From: Pantoea eucalypti
Lineage (GTDB): Bacteria > Pseudomonadota > Gammaproteobacteria > Enterobacterales > Enterobacteriaceae
Direction of reading: 5' to 3'
Length of the DNA: 64,000 bases
NCBI RefSeq assembly: GCF_009646115.1
Contig: NZ_CP045721.1
Span: 124,001 to 188,000 of the forward strand
The notes below the pieces were generated by a model. The model was given only the letters and a program-made list of their open reading frames with translations. It was not told where the DNA came from and ran no database searches. A program made the translations under genes and the position numbers. Below, piece after piece: positions 34,116 through 43,852 of this stretch. Positions within the stretch are counted from its first letter, which is position 1. The number at the start of each line of letters is the position of its first letter.

Positions 34116-34670
34116 TCAGACAGGTTTGGCGACAGTGTTGCCCGCCGCAATCCAGTCGGATCGGCTGAGGGTATACATCAGGCTGGCAGGCAAGCCCTCT
34201 GCATCCTCGACTCTTTTCAAAAAGGTTAAGCCCGCTTTCTCCAACACCCGCTGTGAAGCCAGGTGGTTTTCGCGCGTTACACCGGTGATAATGCTGAGTC
34301 CGGCTTCCTCGAAGCCATAACGAATAGCTCTGCGGGAAAGCTCTGTGGCATACCCTTTTCCCCAGGCCGCGGGCTCAAACCGGTATCCGAGATTATTGGT
34401 CTGACGGCCATCGAACTGGCTTCGGAATACCCCACCAAAACCAATGATTTTTTCCGGATGCGCTTTTTCGAATATCGTCCAGTCGCCAAAACCCTGGTCC
34501 CGATAACTCTCCTGTATACGCTCCATAGCCTGCACAGCATATTCCCTGTCAGGCCAGGGACCTCGTGGATTAAACCTATGCGTTTCAGGGTCACCATAGA
34601 TTCTGAAGAGGTCGTCAAGATCCTCACGTAGGGTAAATCTGTAAAGTAATCGCTCTGATTCCCAGACCAT
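34116..34670 (-). CDS. GNAT-family N-acetyltransferase (RimJ/RimL type)
   Basis: 184 residues of GNAT fold with ERLLYRFTLREDLDDLFRIYGDPETHRF, then the acetyl-CoA loop LGYRFEPAAWGKGYATE and the later NxxSxRVLEKAGL motif. The arrangement is that of RimL/YdaF-like acetyltransferases acting on protein N-termini or small amines. It stands alone with no regulator in sight. Confidence 0.9.
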   Translation of the reverse strand: MVWESERLLYRFTLREDLDDLFRIYGDPETHRFNPRGPWPDREYAVQAMERIQESYRDQGFGDWTIFEKAHPEKIIGFGGVFRSQFDGRQTNNLGYRFEPAAWGKGYATELSRRAIRYGFEEAGLSIITGVTRENHLASQRVLEKAGLTFLKRVEDAEGLPASLMYTLSRSDWIAAGNTVAKPV

Positions 34671-34821
34671 CCTGCGCTCCTTTTAGGTACTGATCAGATA
34701 CCCTTTTATAGCAGCATCCCTTTCTGAGACCAACTTTTACGACGCTTCTGTGCCCGATGAACACGCTGAGTTGTGGCCCGACTGAGGCGAGCACGCTGGA
34801 TCGAGGCCGTTAATCTGCGAT

Positions 34822-34852
34822 AAAAAAAAGGACGCGCCTGTTGCTCGCGTCC
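34822..34852 (-). terminator. Terminator of the chemoreceptor gene
   Basis: On the minus strand: GGACGCG, a 9-base loop, CGCGTCC followed by eight T residues. It lies 23 bp beyond the stop of the gene at 34875. This is a textbook rho-independent site. Confidence 0.88.
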
Positions 34853-34874
34853 GTTTATTTGTTACGCCTGACAA

Positions 34875-36428
34875 TTAAGCTGGACTGTGAACACGAAACG
34901 AATCGACCATGCCACGCAGCGCATGGGCCTGTTCAGAGAGCGATTGAGACGCTGACGAAGACTCTTCCACCAGCGCGGCGTTATTTTGCGTCACGCCATC
35001 CATCTGACTCACGGCGATGCTGACCTGAGAAATGCCCTGCATTTGCTCAGATGAGGAGAGGGAAATATTATCCATCGCTTCAGCCAGTTCACTTACCATG
35101 CCGACAATCTTCAGAATGCTCTGGCCGGTTCCGGCTGCCACCGAGACGCCCTGCTCTACCTGACCAACAGTCTGCTCAATCAGTGATTTGATATCCCGTG
35201 CTGCGGTCGCGCTTCGCTGCGCAAGGGAACGGACTTCACCCGCCACAACCGCAAATCCACGTCCATCTTCTCCCGCCCTTGCGGCTTCAACGGCCGCGTT
35301 CAGCGCCAGGATATTAGTCTGGAAAGCGATACCTTCGATTACGCTGGTGATATCGCGAATTTTTGCAGCACTGAGTGAGATACCATTCATGGTCTCGGAC
35401 ATCTGATGAACATCATTTTCACCGCTGCGTGCCAGTGATGCGGTTTCACGGGCCGAGCCTGCTGTCTGCTGTGCACCCAGCGTATTACTCTTCACCGTGG
35501 CGGTAAGCTGCTCCATGCTGGCAGCCGTTTCCTGCAATGCCGCCGCCTGCTCTTCAGTGCGCGAAGACAACTCGCTGTTGCCACGGGAAATCTCATCCGC
35601 CGCCAGCGCAACAGAGCCTGCAGATTCTTTGATGCGGGAGACCAGTTCACGCAGATTGGTCTGCATACTATCCAGTGAAGCCAGCAGGCTTTGCGTATCA
35701 CCGCGACGCAATGCCACCGTCGTCGTAAGATCGCCAGAGGCGATAGCGGCAGCAAGCACCTGAGCCTGAGCGGGTTCACCGCCCAGTTGACGCATGAGCG
35801 TGCGGACAGTGAACAGACAGGTCGCCAGAGCCAGCAGGATGGAAATGCCCGCCAGAATCATCAGCGTGAAGCCGGTACGCGCCGAGGAGTCGCTGCTCAT
35901 TACCACCGCTTTCTGCCCCTCCTCACTCTGGATCGTTGAAAGGGTATTAAGTGCATCAAGCAGAGTACGCTGTGCGGGGCGTGTCACCGTCAGAAGATAG
36001 GCAGTAGCTTCCTGTGACTTATTCTCCAGCCCCAACCGGCCAGCTTGCTCAAGTGAGTCGAGTGTCGCTTTTTCGGCAGAGAGACTTTTATCGAAAGCCT
36101 GGCGCGCAGCGGGAGTCGCATCATCCATCATGCGGGCCAGCTTCTCACGGTTAGTGATATAAATTGCCTTTTGGGCCAGTAACCGTTTCCATTCCGGCTC
36201 CATTGCTTTGGTATCGTTCAGTAGCGCCATGTTGCGCACCGCAATGCCCATGTCACGCAAGCTGCCGCGCATGTCGAGTACCATCTGATAGCGTTTCATC
36301 TTTACATTGACCACATCATTCATGCCATTACGGGCACTGCTGAGGGCATGTAACGCGATTCCGCTGCAAAGAATAAACAGCAAAATGAGCAGGCCAAAGC
36401 CGGTATACAGTCGAGTTGAAATTTTCAC
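34875..36428 (-). CDS. Methyl-accepting chemotaxis protein
   Basis: 517 residues. N-terminal transmembrane helix (about 8-28), periplasmic four-helix-bundle ligand domain (about 30-190, with DMRGSLRDMGIAVRNMALL), second transmembrane helix (about 193-212), HAMP and a cytoplasmic signalling domain with the invariant hairpin GIAFQTNILALNAAVEAARAGE. The C-terminus (VHSPA) lacks the NWETF-type pentapeptide that tethers CheR/CheB, so adaptation depends on other receptors. It couples to CheA/CheW of the flagellar chemotaxis system; the ligand is unknown. Confidence 0.95.
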   Translation of the reverse strand: MKISTRLYTGFGLLILLFILCSGIALHALSSARNGMNDVVNVKMKRYQMVLDMRGSLRDMGIAVRNMALLNDTKAMEPEWKRLLAQKAIYITNREKLARMMDDATPAARQAFDKSLSAEKATLDSLEQAGRLGLENKSQEATAYLLTVTRPAQRTLLDALNTLSTIQSEEGQKAVVMSSDSSARTGFTLMILAGISILLALATCLFTVRTLMRQLGGEPAQAQVLAAAIASGDLTTTVALRRGDTQSLLASLDSMQTNLRELVSRIKESAGSVALAADEISRGNSELSSRTEEQAAALQETAASMEQLTATVKSNTLGAQQTAGSARETASLARSGENDVHQMSETMNGISLSAAKIRDITSVIEGIAFQTNILALNAAVEAARAGEDGRGFAVVAGEVRSLAQRSATAARDIKSLIEQTVGQVEQGVSVAAGTGQSILKIVGMVSELAEAMDNISLSSSEQMQGISQVSIAVSQMDGVTQNNAALVEESSSASQSLSEQAHALRGMVDSFRVHSPA

Positions 36429-36673
36429 TGGCGAGTCTCATGAACGGTTGTAATAAGGTTGTAATGTATTCCTGGTATCGGCAGAGAAGGGAAAACATGT
36501 AGACACGACCGGTATTAAATTATTTCGTCGCTGACACTACGGCACGTATCGGTTTATTATTCCTCGGCGATAACCGGACTCTGTGACGCGTTTCAGACGT
36601 TAGCTTCATGCTTAAGATCTGTGTCGTATCGTCGTGAGTATTCTGGAAATTTATCAATGAAAGGACGATGAAA

Positions 36674-37291
36674 ATGGCTGAGCAGCACAACATCATCACT
36701 GAACTGACTGAACTTGAGCATCTTTATGGGTCGGTTGCCAGGCCCTCAATTGCTAAGGTGACCGATCATATTCACCCCGCCTATCGGCCTTTTATTGCTG
36801 CCTCGCCTTTTGTCGCGCTGGCAACGTCCGGGCAGGAGGGTCTGGATGTTTCTCCCCGCGGCGATCCGGCAGGATTTATTGAAATCGACGATGAAAAAAC
36901 CCTGCTGTTACCCGACAGGCGCGGCAACAACCGCATCGACAGCCTGCGTAATATTCTGCATGACAATCGGGTCGCGTTGCTTTTTCTGATTCCTGGTATT
37001 GGTGAGACATTACGTATTAACGGCACGGCGGTGATCAGCACCGATCCGGCGCTACTTGAGCGCTTCGCCGTCAACAACCAGCGCCCCAAAACGGTGTTAC
37101 GCATTAGCGTGCAGAGTGTTTTCTTTCAGTGTAGCCGGGCGATTATCCGCTCCGGATTATGGGATGCCGAAACGCAAATATCCCGCCAGTCACTGCCCAG
37201 CACCGGCTCAATCCTTAAACAGATTGCAGAAATTGATGGCGATGCCTACGACAAAGCACTGCCTGAACGCCTGAAGAACACACTTTATTGA
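36674..37291 (+). CDS. Pyridoxamine 5'-phosphate oxidase-family flavoprotein
   Basis: About 205 residues of the PPOX split-barrel family, MSMEG_1061-like subgroup, with SPFVALATSGQEGLDVSPRGDPAGF, LLLPDRRGNNRIDSLRNIL and the later FFQCSRAIIRSGLWD block. Such proteins bind FMN or F420; the partner is not known. ATG 36674 is preferred over 36668 because AAGGA at 36661-36665 is better spaced. It stands alone. Confidence 0.85.
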   Translation: MAEQHNIITELTELEHLYGSVARPSIAKVTDHIHPAYRPFIAASPFVALATSGQEGLDVSPRGDPAGFIEIDDEKTLLLPDRRGNNRIDSLRNILHDNRVALLFLIPGIGETLRINGTAVISTDPALLERFAVNNQRPKTVLRISVQSVFFQCSRAIIRSGLWDAETQISRQSLPSTGSILKQIAEIDGDAYDKALPERLKNTLY

Positions 37292-37341
37292 ATGCTGTTC
37301 AGGATCAGTAGATCCTGTCAGTAAGCCAGGCAGCGATGGCG

Positions 37342-37734
37342 TCATACCAGGTCCTCAAGGATCTGCTTTGCATCAACGTAGTCGTATGAGGTGATTTCAA
37401 TTTTATTATCACTGGGATCGCTGAAATAGACGGACATCGACACAGCGTGGTCACTGACGGTGAATGGGATCTTATTGTCTCTGAGAACAGGGATGAGTTC
37501 GCTAAATGAGGATGCTGCCACGCCAAAGGCCACGGTGTGACCGGGTAGCTGAGTGCTTCTGAGAAAAAGAGAGAGTGATGCCCGGTTATTCCTTATAACC
37601 AGCGGTCCACCCTGTTCGAACCAGAAATAAAGTGCATTGTCGCGGGAAAAGCCCAGGATCTTGTTATACCACGTCTCTGCCTGCTCAATATTTTCAACGT
37701 AAAGATGAATATGGTCGATCTCAGCTATTTTCAT
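37342..37734 (-). CDS. VOC-family (glyoxalase-like) protein
   Basis: 130 residues with one VOC unit pair: MKIAEIDHIHLYVENIEQAETWYNKILGF and a C-terminal VYFSDPSDNKIEITSYD carrying the usual Asp-Pro and Glu metal-site positions. These are typical of extradiol dioxygenase/glyoxalase/fosfomycin-resistance-type proteins. The exact reaction is unknown. It is convergent with the PPOX gene. Confidence 0.87.
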   Translation of the reverse strand: MKIAEIDHIHLYVENIEQAETWYNKILGFSRDNALYFWFEQGGPLVIRNNRASLSLFLRSTQLPGHTVAFGVAASSFSELIPVLRDNKIPFTVSDHAVSMSVYFSDPSDNKIEITSYDYVDAKQILEDLV

Positions 37735-38022
37735 TACTCTGACTCCCTGATTATTATTCGCAGAAAGACTCGACTAAATGTTGTTGTAAAACAACCCGCA
37801 AAACAAAAAATGACTCATTGATGAGCGTCATGAAACTGGATTTTTCGACTCTATATTGCTGCTGGCAATACAATGTGCGCTCTCAACACGTCCTCTTCCT
37901 CAAAAGCACACACGCACACCCTGGTAACGATCGCAGGAATCGTTAAAGCAAAGATATTGCATTAAGACGCGGGTAGTCGTATACCTTAGCAAAAGCTAAT
38001 ATTTTGCATTAAGGTGATTTCC

Positions 38023-39216
38023 ATGAATCCTGCATTGACACCTCAGGCCGCAACCCGGACCACGCTTTTTAGTTTTACCGGTGCGGCATTGATTTCAGCC
38101 ACCAGCAGTGCGCCAACGCCACTTTACCCGCTTTATCGCAGCCTGTTTGACCTCACGCCGACCATGCTGACGCTGATATTTGGCGCTTATGCTTTCGCGT
38201 TGCTGGCAGCGCTACTGACGGTGGGTAAAGTGTCAGACTTTACCGGCCGCCGTCCGCTAATGCTGATGGCGCTGGGGATCAATGCGGTTGCGCTAGTGAT
38301 CTTCATGACTGCCAGCGCTGCCACAACCTTAATTGCTGCCCGGCTGGTGCAGGGCTTTGCTACCGGTATCGCCTTGCCGACCTTTGGAGCCAGCCTGATT
38401 GACGCCAGTAAAACCCGCGGTCCACTTCTGAACTCAATTACCGCCTTTCTGGGAATGACGCTCGGCACGCTGGCAGGGGGAATCCTGGTCACTTTTGCGC
38501 CCTATCCTACCGTGACGCTCTATGCGCTGCTGCTATTACTGATGCTGGCCGCAATTGCACTGTTACCGCTGATACCTGAAACGATTGCACCCCAGCCTGG
38601 CGTCCTGGCCGCACTGCGCCCTCAGGTCAGCATTCCGCGACGCGCGCTGGGGCCGTTGCTAAAAGTGACGCCGGTTAACATTGCGACCTGGATGCTGGGC
38701 GGATTTTATCTGTCACTGATGCCCACGATGGTCGCGAACGCAACCGGCCTGACATCGCCGTTTATTGGTGGCTCGATTGTGGCGACATTGATGCTGAGCG
38801 CGACGGCTGCGGTGTTCATTTTTCGTCTTTTACCCGCCGCACGAGCTTTAGTCATTGGTACAGTGATGCTGATGGCGGGTGTCAGCGTAACCCTGACGGG
38901 CCTTTCTCTGCATAGCGTGGTCTGGCTTTATGCGGGCACCGCCATTGCGGGTCAGGGTTTTGGATCGATTTTCGCCAGTGTGCTGAAGATCATTATGCCG
39001 TTAGCCGAAAGCCATGAGCGTGCCGGGCTGTTCGCCGCCTTTTTAATAAAAAGCTATCTTGCCTTTGCCCTGCCTGCTATTGCCGCAGGCATTGCTGCAC
39101 CCCATATCGGCTTGAATCAGACCGCATGGTGCTATGGCATGACGATTATTGTGCTGGCGCTGGTGTCGCTGCTGGCTGTCAGAGGTCGCGATCCGGCCGG
39201 CGCGGCCAGTTCCTGA
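38023..39216 (+). CDS. MFS transporter
   Basis: 397 residues, 12 predicted transmembrane helices. The loop between helices 2 and 3 has the MFS signature GKVSDFTGRRPLM. An antiporter-like motif (FLGMTLGTLAGG) in helix 5 suggests drug or metabolite efflux. ATG 38023 follows an AAGGTGAT ribosome site. No adjacent regulator. Confidence 0.9.
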   Translation: MNPALTPQAATRTTLFSFTGAALISATSSAPTPLYPLYRSLFDLTPTMLTLIFGAYAFALLAALLTVGKVSDFTGRRPLMLMALGINAVALVIFMTASAATTLIAARLVQGFATGIALPTFGASLIDASKTRGPLLNSITAFLGMTLGTLAGGILVTFAPYPTVTLYALLLLLMLAAIALLPLIPETIAPQPGVLAALRPQVSIPRRALGPLLKVTPVNIATWMLGGFYLSLMPTMVANATGLTSPFIGGSIVATLMLSATAAVFIFRLLPAARALVIGTVMLMAGVSVTLTGLSLHSVVWLYAGTAIAGQGFGSIFASVLKIIMPLAESHERAGLFAAFLIKSYLAFALPAIAAGIAAPHIGLNQTAWCYGMTIIVLALVSLLAVRGRDPAGAASS

Positions 39217-39319
39217 CGCCCGCGGCGGTAAGATGTCTGCCTTGTCGTCCTGAAACCGTGATTTTCACTTACACTCAACGGATAAATTTCAGGCGCAGTG
39301 GTTGCGTAATACCGTGAGT

Positions 39320-42300
39320 ATGATGTCGAAATCCCAATCAGATACCGTTTTAGCCAGGTTTTCTCCCGCCACCCGACGCTGGTTTTCAGGGGCGTTTGCT
39401 GCGCCGACACCGGTACAGCAGGCGGCCTGGCAGGCGATTGCCCGTGGTGAACATGCACTGGTCATCGCGCCTACCGGCTCAGGAAAAACACTGGCGGCTT
39501 TCCTCACCGCCATCGACACGCTGTTTCAGGTCAGAACCAGCCAGCCAGCACCCACGCGTGAAACCACTACCCGCATACTCTATATCTCTCCGGTTAAAGC
39601 GCTGGCCGCCGACGTGCAGCGCAATCTGAATCTGCCGCTGGCAGGCGTTTACGCCGAGCGGCAGGCACTGAATGAGCCCGAAATCACACTGAATATTGGC
39701 ATGCGGTCGGGCGATACGCCAAGCACTGAGCGCGCCAGATTATTGCGTCGCCCGCCTGATATCCTGATCACCACACCTGAATCACTGTTTCTGATGCTGA
39801 CGTCAAAAGCGCGCACGACACTGAAGGGCGTGACCACGGTGATAGTCGATGAGGTGCATGCAGTCGCGGGATCAAAGCGCGGTTCTCAGCTGGCACTGAG
39901 CCTGGAACGGCTGGATGCGCTGTTGCCGAAGCCCGCCCAGCGCATTGGCCTGTCCGCCACCGTGCGGCCGGTGGAACGGGTCGCGGCCTTCCTGGGCGGC
40001 TGTCAGCCAGTGCAGGTGGTAAACCCAGCGGCCAATCGCACGCTGCATCTGACGATTGAGGTGCCGGTTGAGGATATGACTGACATTGCCAGCGCTGATA
40101 ACCTGACAGATGACGTCACCTCTGCCAGCGGATCGATCTGGCCGCACATTGAAGCGCGCATTCTGCAGCAGGTCATGGCCCATCGCGCTACGCTGGTATT
40201 CGTGAATTCGCGAGGGCTGGCAGAGAAACTGACTGCACGGCTCAATGCGCGCTATCTGGCGCAGCAGGCAACTGCTGAGGTTCAGGATGCAGAGCGCACA
40301 GTTGACGACGATCTAATTGCCCGCTCGCACCATGGTTCTGTCTCCAAAGAACAGCGAGGCGAGATTGAAGCCGCGCTGAAGCAGGGCAGACTGCGCTGCG
40401 TGGTGGCGACGTCTAGCCTGGAACTTGGCATTGATATGGGGCCGGTGGATCTGGTAGTCCAGGTGGGCTCACCTTTGTCAGTGGCCAGTGCACTGCAGCG
40501 TGTGGGTCGCGCCGGACATCAGGTGGGCGGCGTATCAACCGGCATTCTGTTTCCGCGCACCCGACGCGATCTGCTGGATTCCGCCGTCATAATAGAGTCG
40601 ATGCGGGCGGGTCAGCTTGATGCGCTGGCGCCGCCGCGTAACCCGCTCGATATCCTGGCGCAGCAGACGCTGGCCGCCGTCGCTATGGATCCCCTGCAGG
40701 CCGACGAATGGTATGCGCAGGTCTGCCGTGCTGATCCGTTCCGCACGCTGTCACGACGTCTCTTTGATGCCACTCTCGATATGCTGGCGGGGAAATTTCC
40801 TTCAGATGCCTTTGCTCAGCTGCGCCCGCAACTGGTATGGGATCGCCTGAGTGGAATGCTCACGGCACGACCTGGCGCGCAGCATCTGGCCGTAACCAGC
40901 GGCGGCACCATTCCCGATCGCGGGATGTTCAGCGTCATTCTGCCAGAAGGTGAAGAACAGGCGGGATCCCGCCGGGTTGGCGAACTGGATGAAGAGATGG
41001 TTTATGAGTCGCGGGTCAACGACATCATTACCCTGGGCGCGACGTCATGGCGAATCCAGAAGATTACCCATGATCAGGTGCAGGTAGTGCCCGCACCTGG
41101 TCGTCCCGCTCGTCTGCCCTTCTGGAGAGGAGAAGGCGTGGGTCGCTCGGCGGATTCGGGGGCAAGTCTGGGAATGTTTTTGCGTCAGCTAAACGCGGCA
41201 TCACCGGACGATGCACAGCAACAGCTTCACGCGCTGGGACTCGATGCCCGTGCAGTAACGAATCTGCTGACTTTGCTGGCTGAACAGCGCGCGGCTACCG
41301 GTGTCGTGCCGGATGATCGCACGTTGCTGATAGAACGCTGCCGTGATGAAATCGGCGACTGGCGGGTCATCCTGCATTCGCCGTGGGGAAAACGGGTTAA
41401 TGCGCCCTGGGCGCTGGCGATTGCTGCTCGTATCCAGCAACGTATGGGTATCGATGCCTCTGTTGCGGCCAGCGATGACGGCATTGTAGCCCGCTTTCCT
41501 GCCAGTGAGGGGCATTTACCCGCCGCTGACCTGTTCCGGTTCGATGCCGACTCGCTTACTCAGGAGGTCACTCAGAGTGTCGGCCAGTCGGCGCTGTTTG
41601 CCGCCCGCTTCCGGGAATGTGCCTCACGCGCGCTGTTGCTGCCGAGGCGTAATCCGGGCAAGCGTTCGCCGCTCTGGCAGCAGCGGTTGCGTGCAGGTCA
41701 GTTGCTGGAAGTCGCCCGTCAGTTTGACGACTTCCCGATCCTGATCGAAACCGCCCGCGAATGCCTGCAGGATGTCTACGATCTGCCTGCATTGCACCAG
41801 CTCATGGAAAAGCTGGCTCTGGACCAGATAAAAATGGTAGAGGTGACGACCGAACACCCCTCCCCTTTCGCTGCGCCACTGCTTTTCGGCTATGTCGCCG
41901 AGTTTATCTATGCCAGCGATGCACCTCAGGCAGAACGGCGCGCGTCATTGCTGGCGCTGGACAGTAATCTACTGGGTGAACTGCTTGGCCAGACCAGCAA
42001 GCGTGATTTACTGGCACCAGACGTTGTTGAACAGGTTGAAAAGGAATTGCAGCGTCTTGACACCCGCTATCACGCACAGCATGCCGAAAGCCTCATCGAC
42101 CTGCTCCGCGACCTCGGTCCTCTCTCCCTTGCTGATATCGCGGCACGTTTTAGCGGCAACGATACGCAGATCAAAGAAGCACTGGCGCAGTTTTCTGCGG
42201 CCCGGCGAATCATTCCGGTTATCCTCGCGGATGAACTGCGCTGGGCGGTGATTGAAGATGCGGCTCGCCTGCGTGATGCGCTTTCCGTGGTATTGCCTGA

Positions 42301-43852
42301 TGACCTGCCCGCGACATTTCTGGTGCCACAAGCTGCTCCACTACCCGATCTGATTAACCGCTACGCACGGACCCATACGCTCTTTAACGCTCAACAGCTG
42401 GCTACACATTTTGGACTGGGAGTGGCCGTAGTGAATGAGGTGCTGTTTACCCTGCTTCAGCAGGGCAGCCTGCTGAATATGGGCACAGTAGCGGACAAAT
42501 CGGAAACAGAGTGGGTCTCCTCAGACATCTTCAAACGGCTGCGCTTACGTTCACTGCAGTCAGCACGCGAAGCAACCCGACCTGTTTCACCCACCGCCTG
42601 GGTCAGTCTGCTGCTGGAGCGTCACGGCTTGCTTAGCGCGCAGCGTGAAGAACTATCGGGCACCAACGGGCTATTACGGGTGATCGAGCAACTGGCCGGT
42701 GTGCCGTTGCCTGCCTCGTTGTGGGAGTCACAAATTTTGCGCGCCCGGATAGTCGACTATCAGCCTGCGATGCTCGACGAACTGTTAGCCAATGGCGAAG
42801 TAATCTGGTGCGGACATAAAGCGCTGGGCCAGAGTGATGGTCTGATCTCGTTTCACCTGACTGAATTTGCTGATGAAACGCTGCCGGTCATTGACACAAC
42901 CCAGCCCCTTACATCGATACAACAAGCAACTATCGACGCATTAAGCCGCGGTGGCTCGTGGTTTGTTCATGAGATCATGGCGCAGATGGAAAATGAGGAG
43001 ACCCATCCCACTGAAATCAATGATGCCCTGTGGCAGCTGGTGTGGCAGGGCTACGTCAGTTCCGACAGCTGGATTGCGGTACGTGGATTACTGACCACAC
43101 CAGTCATGACCCGTTCGCGCCCAACGCGTTCTCTGCGCACCCGATTTGGACAGCGCTTATCTCCAGGCGCGCTTCCCACCCGCCGGCCTGCGGTTAATAG
43201 GCTGGCGGGTCGCTGGTCGCGGATTCGCAGACAGGAAATTACGCCTGCCCGGCTTGGCCTGTCACTGGCAGAAAACCTGCTCGACCGTTATGGGGTGATC
43301 ACCCGTGGCTGCGTGATATCGGAACAGATCCCCGGGGGATTTCCGGCTTTGCAGCCGGTTTTACGTGGCATGGAAGATGCCGGTCGGCTGCTGCGCGGTC
43401 AGTTTGTCGCCGGGGCAGGCGGTGCGCAGTTTGCCGACCACCAGACCATTGAGCGGCTTCGGGTGCTGGCAGATAACCCGGAAACGCTGACAGAGGCCGT
43501 AGCACTCAGCGCACTCGACCCGGCTAATCCGTTTGGGGCAATGCTGAGCTGGCCGATCCACGCCAGCGGTATTCGCCCGACCCGTCGTCAGGGTGGCCGG
43601 GTTGTGATCGCAGGCGGTGCGCTGATACTTTATCTGACCCCAGCAGGTAAAGAGTTACTGACGTTCAGTGAAGAGCCCGCGCGGCTTCAGACGGCGGTGG
43701 CGGTGCTGGGCATGGCGCTGAAACGGGATAAGTCGGCGAGTTTTACCCTGGAAACGGTAGATGGGGAACCGGTGACGCAGTCATCGCTGCTTAACGCACT
43801 GCGTCACGCCGGATTTTCACGCGTGCCGCAAGGCTTCAGCTGGTATAGCTGA
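39320..43852 (+). CDS. lhr: Large ATP-dependent helicase Lhr
   Basis: About 1510 residues, close to E. coli Lhr (1538). It starts near ATG 39320; TTG 39302 is an alternative. Superfamily 2 motifs are intact: VIAPTGSGKTLAAF (Walker A about 50-57), IVDEVHAVAGSKRG (motif II), SLELGIDMGPVD and QRVGRAGHQVGG (motif VI). The extended C-terminal Lhr-core and DNA-glycosylase-like regions follow. It is an ATP-dependent 3'-5' DNA and RNA-DNA helicase linked to repair. A plasmid copy is uncommon and may supplement or replace a chromosomal one. The 3' end overlaps the LysR gene by 49 bp. Confidence 0.92.
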   Translation: MMSKSQSDTVLARFSPATRRWFSGAFAAPTPVQQAAWQAIARGEHALVIAPTGSGKTLAAFLTAIDTLFQVRTSQPAPTRETTTRILYISPVKALAADVQRNLNLPLAGVYAERQALNEPEITLNIGMRSGDTPSTERARLLRRPPDILITTPESLFLMLTSKARTTLKGVTTVIVDEVHAVAGSKRGSQLALSLERLDALLPKPAQRIGLSATVRPVERVAAFLGGCQPVQVVNPAANRTLHLTIEVPVEDMTDIASADNLTDDVTSASGSIWPHIEARILQQVMAHRATLVFVNSRGLAEKLTARLNARYLAQQATAEVQDAERTVDDDLIARSHHGSVSKEQRGEIEAALKQGRLRCVVATSSLELGIDMGPVDLVVQVGSPLSVASALQRVGRAGHQVGGVSTGILFPRTRRDLLDSAVIIESMRAGQLDALAPPRNPLDILAQQTLAAVAMDPLQADEWYAQVCRADPFRTLSRRLFDATLDMLAGKFPSDAFAQLRPQLVWDRLSGMLTARPGAQHLAVTSGGTIPDRGMFSVILPEGEEQAGSRRVGELDEEMVYESRVNDIITLGATSWRIQKITHDQVQVVPAPGRPARLPFWRGEGVGRSADSGASLGMFLRQLNAASPDDAQQQLHALGLDARAVTNLLTLLAEQRAATGVVPDDRTLLIERCRDEIGDWRVILHSPWGKRVNAPWALAIAARIQQRMGIDASVAASDDGIVARFPASEGHLPAADLFRFDADSLTQEVTQSVGQSALFAARFRECASRALLLPRRNPGKRSPLWQQRLRAGQLLEVARQFDDFPILIETARECLQDVYDLPALHQLMEKLALDQIKMVEVTTEHPSPFAAPLLFGYVAEFIYASDAPQAERRASLLALDSNLLGELLGQTSKRDLLAPDVVEQVEKELQRLDTRYHAQHAESLIDLLRDLGPLSLADIAARFSGNDTQIKEALAQFSAARRIIPVILADELRWAVIEDAARLRDALSVVLPDDLPATFLVPQAAPLPDLINRYARTHTLFNAQQLATHFGLGVAVVNEVLFTLLQQGSLLNMGTVADKSETEWVSSDIFKRLRLRSLQSAREATRPVSPTAWVSLLLERHGLLSAQREELSGTNGLLRVIEQLAGVPLPASLWESQILRARIVDYQPAMLDELLANGEVIWCGHKALGQSDGLISFHLTEFADETLPVIDTTQPLTSIQQATIDALSRGGSWFVHEIMAQMENEETHPTEINDALWQLVWQGYVSSDSWIAVRGLLTTPVMTRSRPTRSLRTRFGQRLSPGALPTRRPAVNRLAGRWSRIRRQEITPARLGLSLAENLLDRYGVITRGCVISEQIPGGFPALQPVLRGMEDAGRLLRGQFVAGAGGAQFADHQTIERLRVLADNPETLTEAVALSALDPANPFGAMLSWPIHASGIRPTRRQGGRVVIAGGALILYLTPAGKELLTFSEEPARLQTAVAVLGMALKRDKSASFTLETVDGEPVTQSSLLNALRHAGFSRVPQGFSWYS

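Noticed and set aside
39132..39519. Minus-strand frames over the start of lhr
   Set aside because: They lie opposite the start of a confirmed helicase gene, have no ribosome site and read as low-complexity text.
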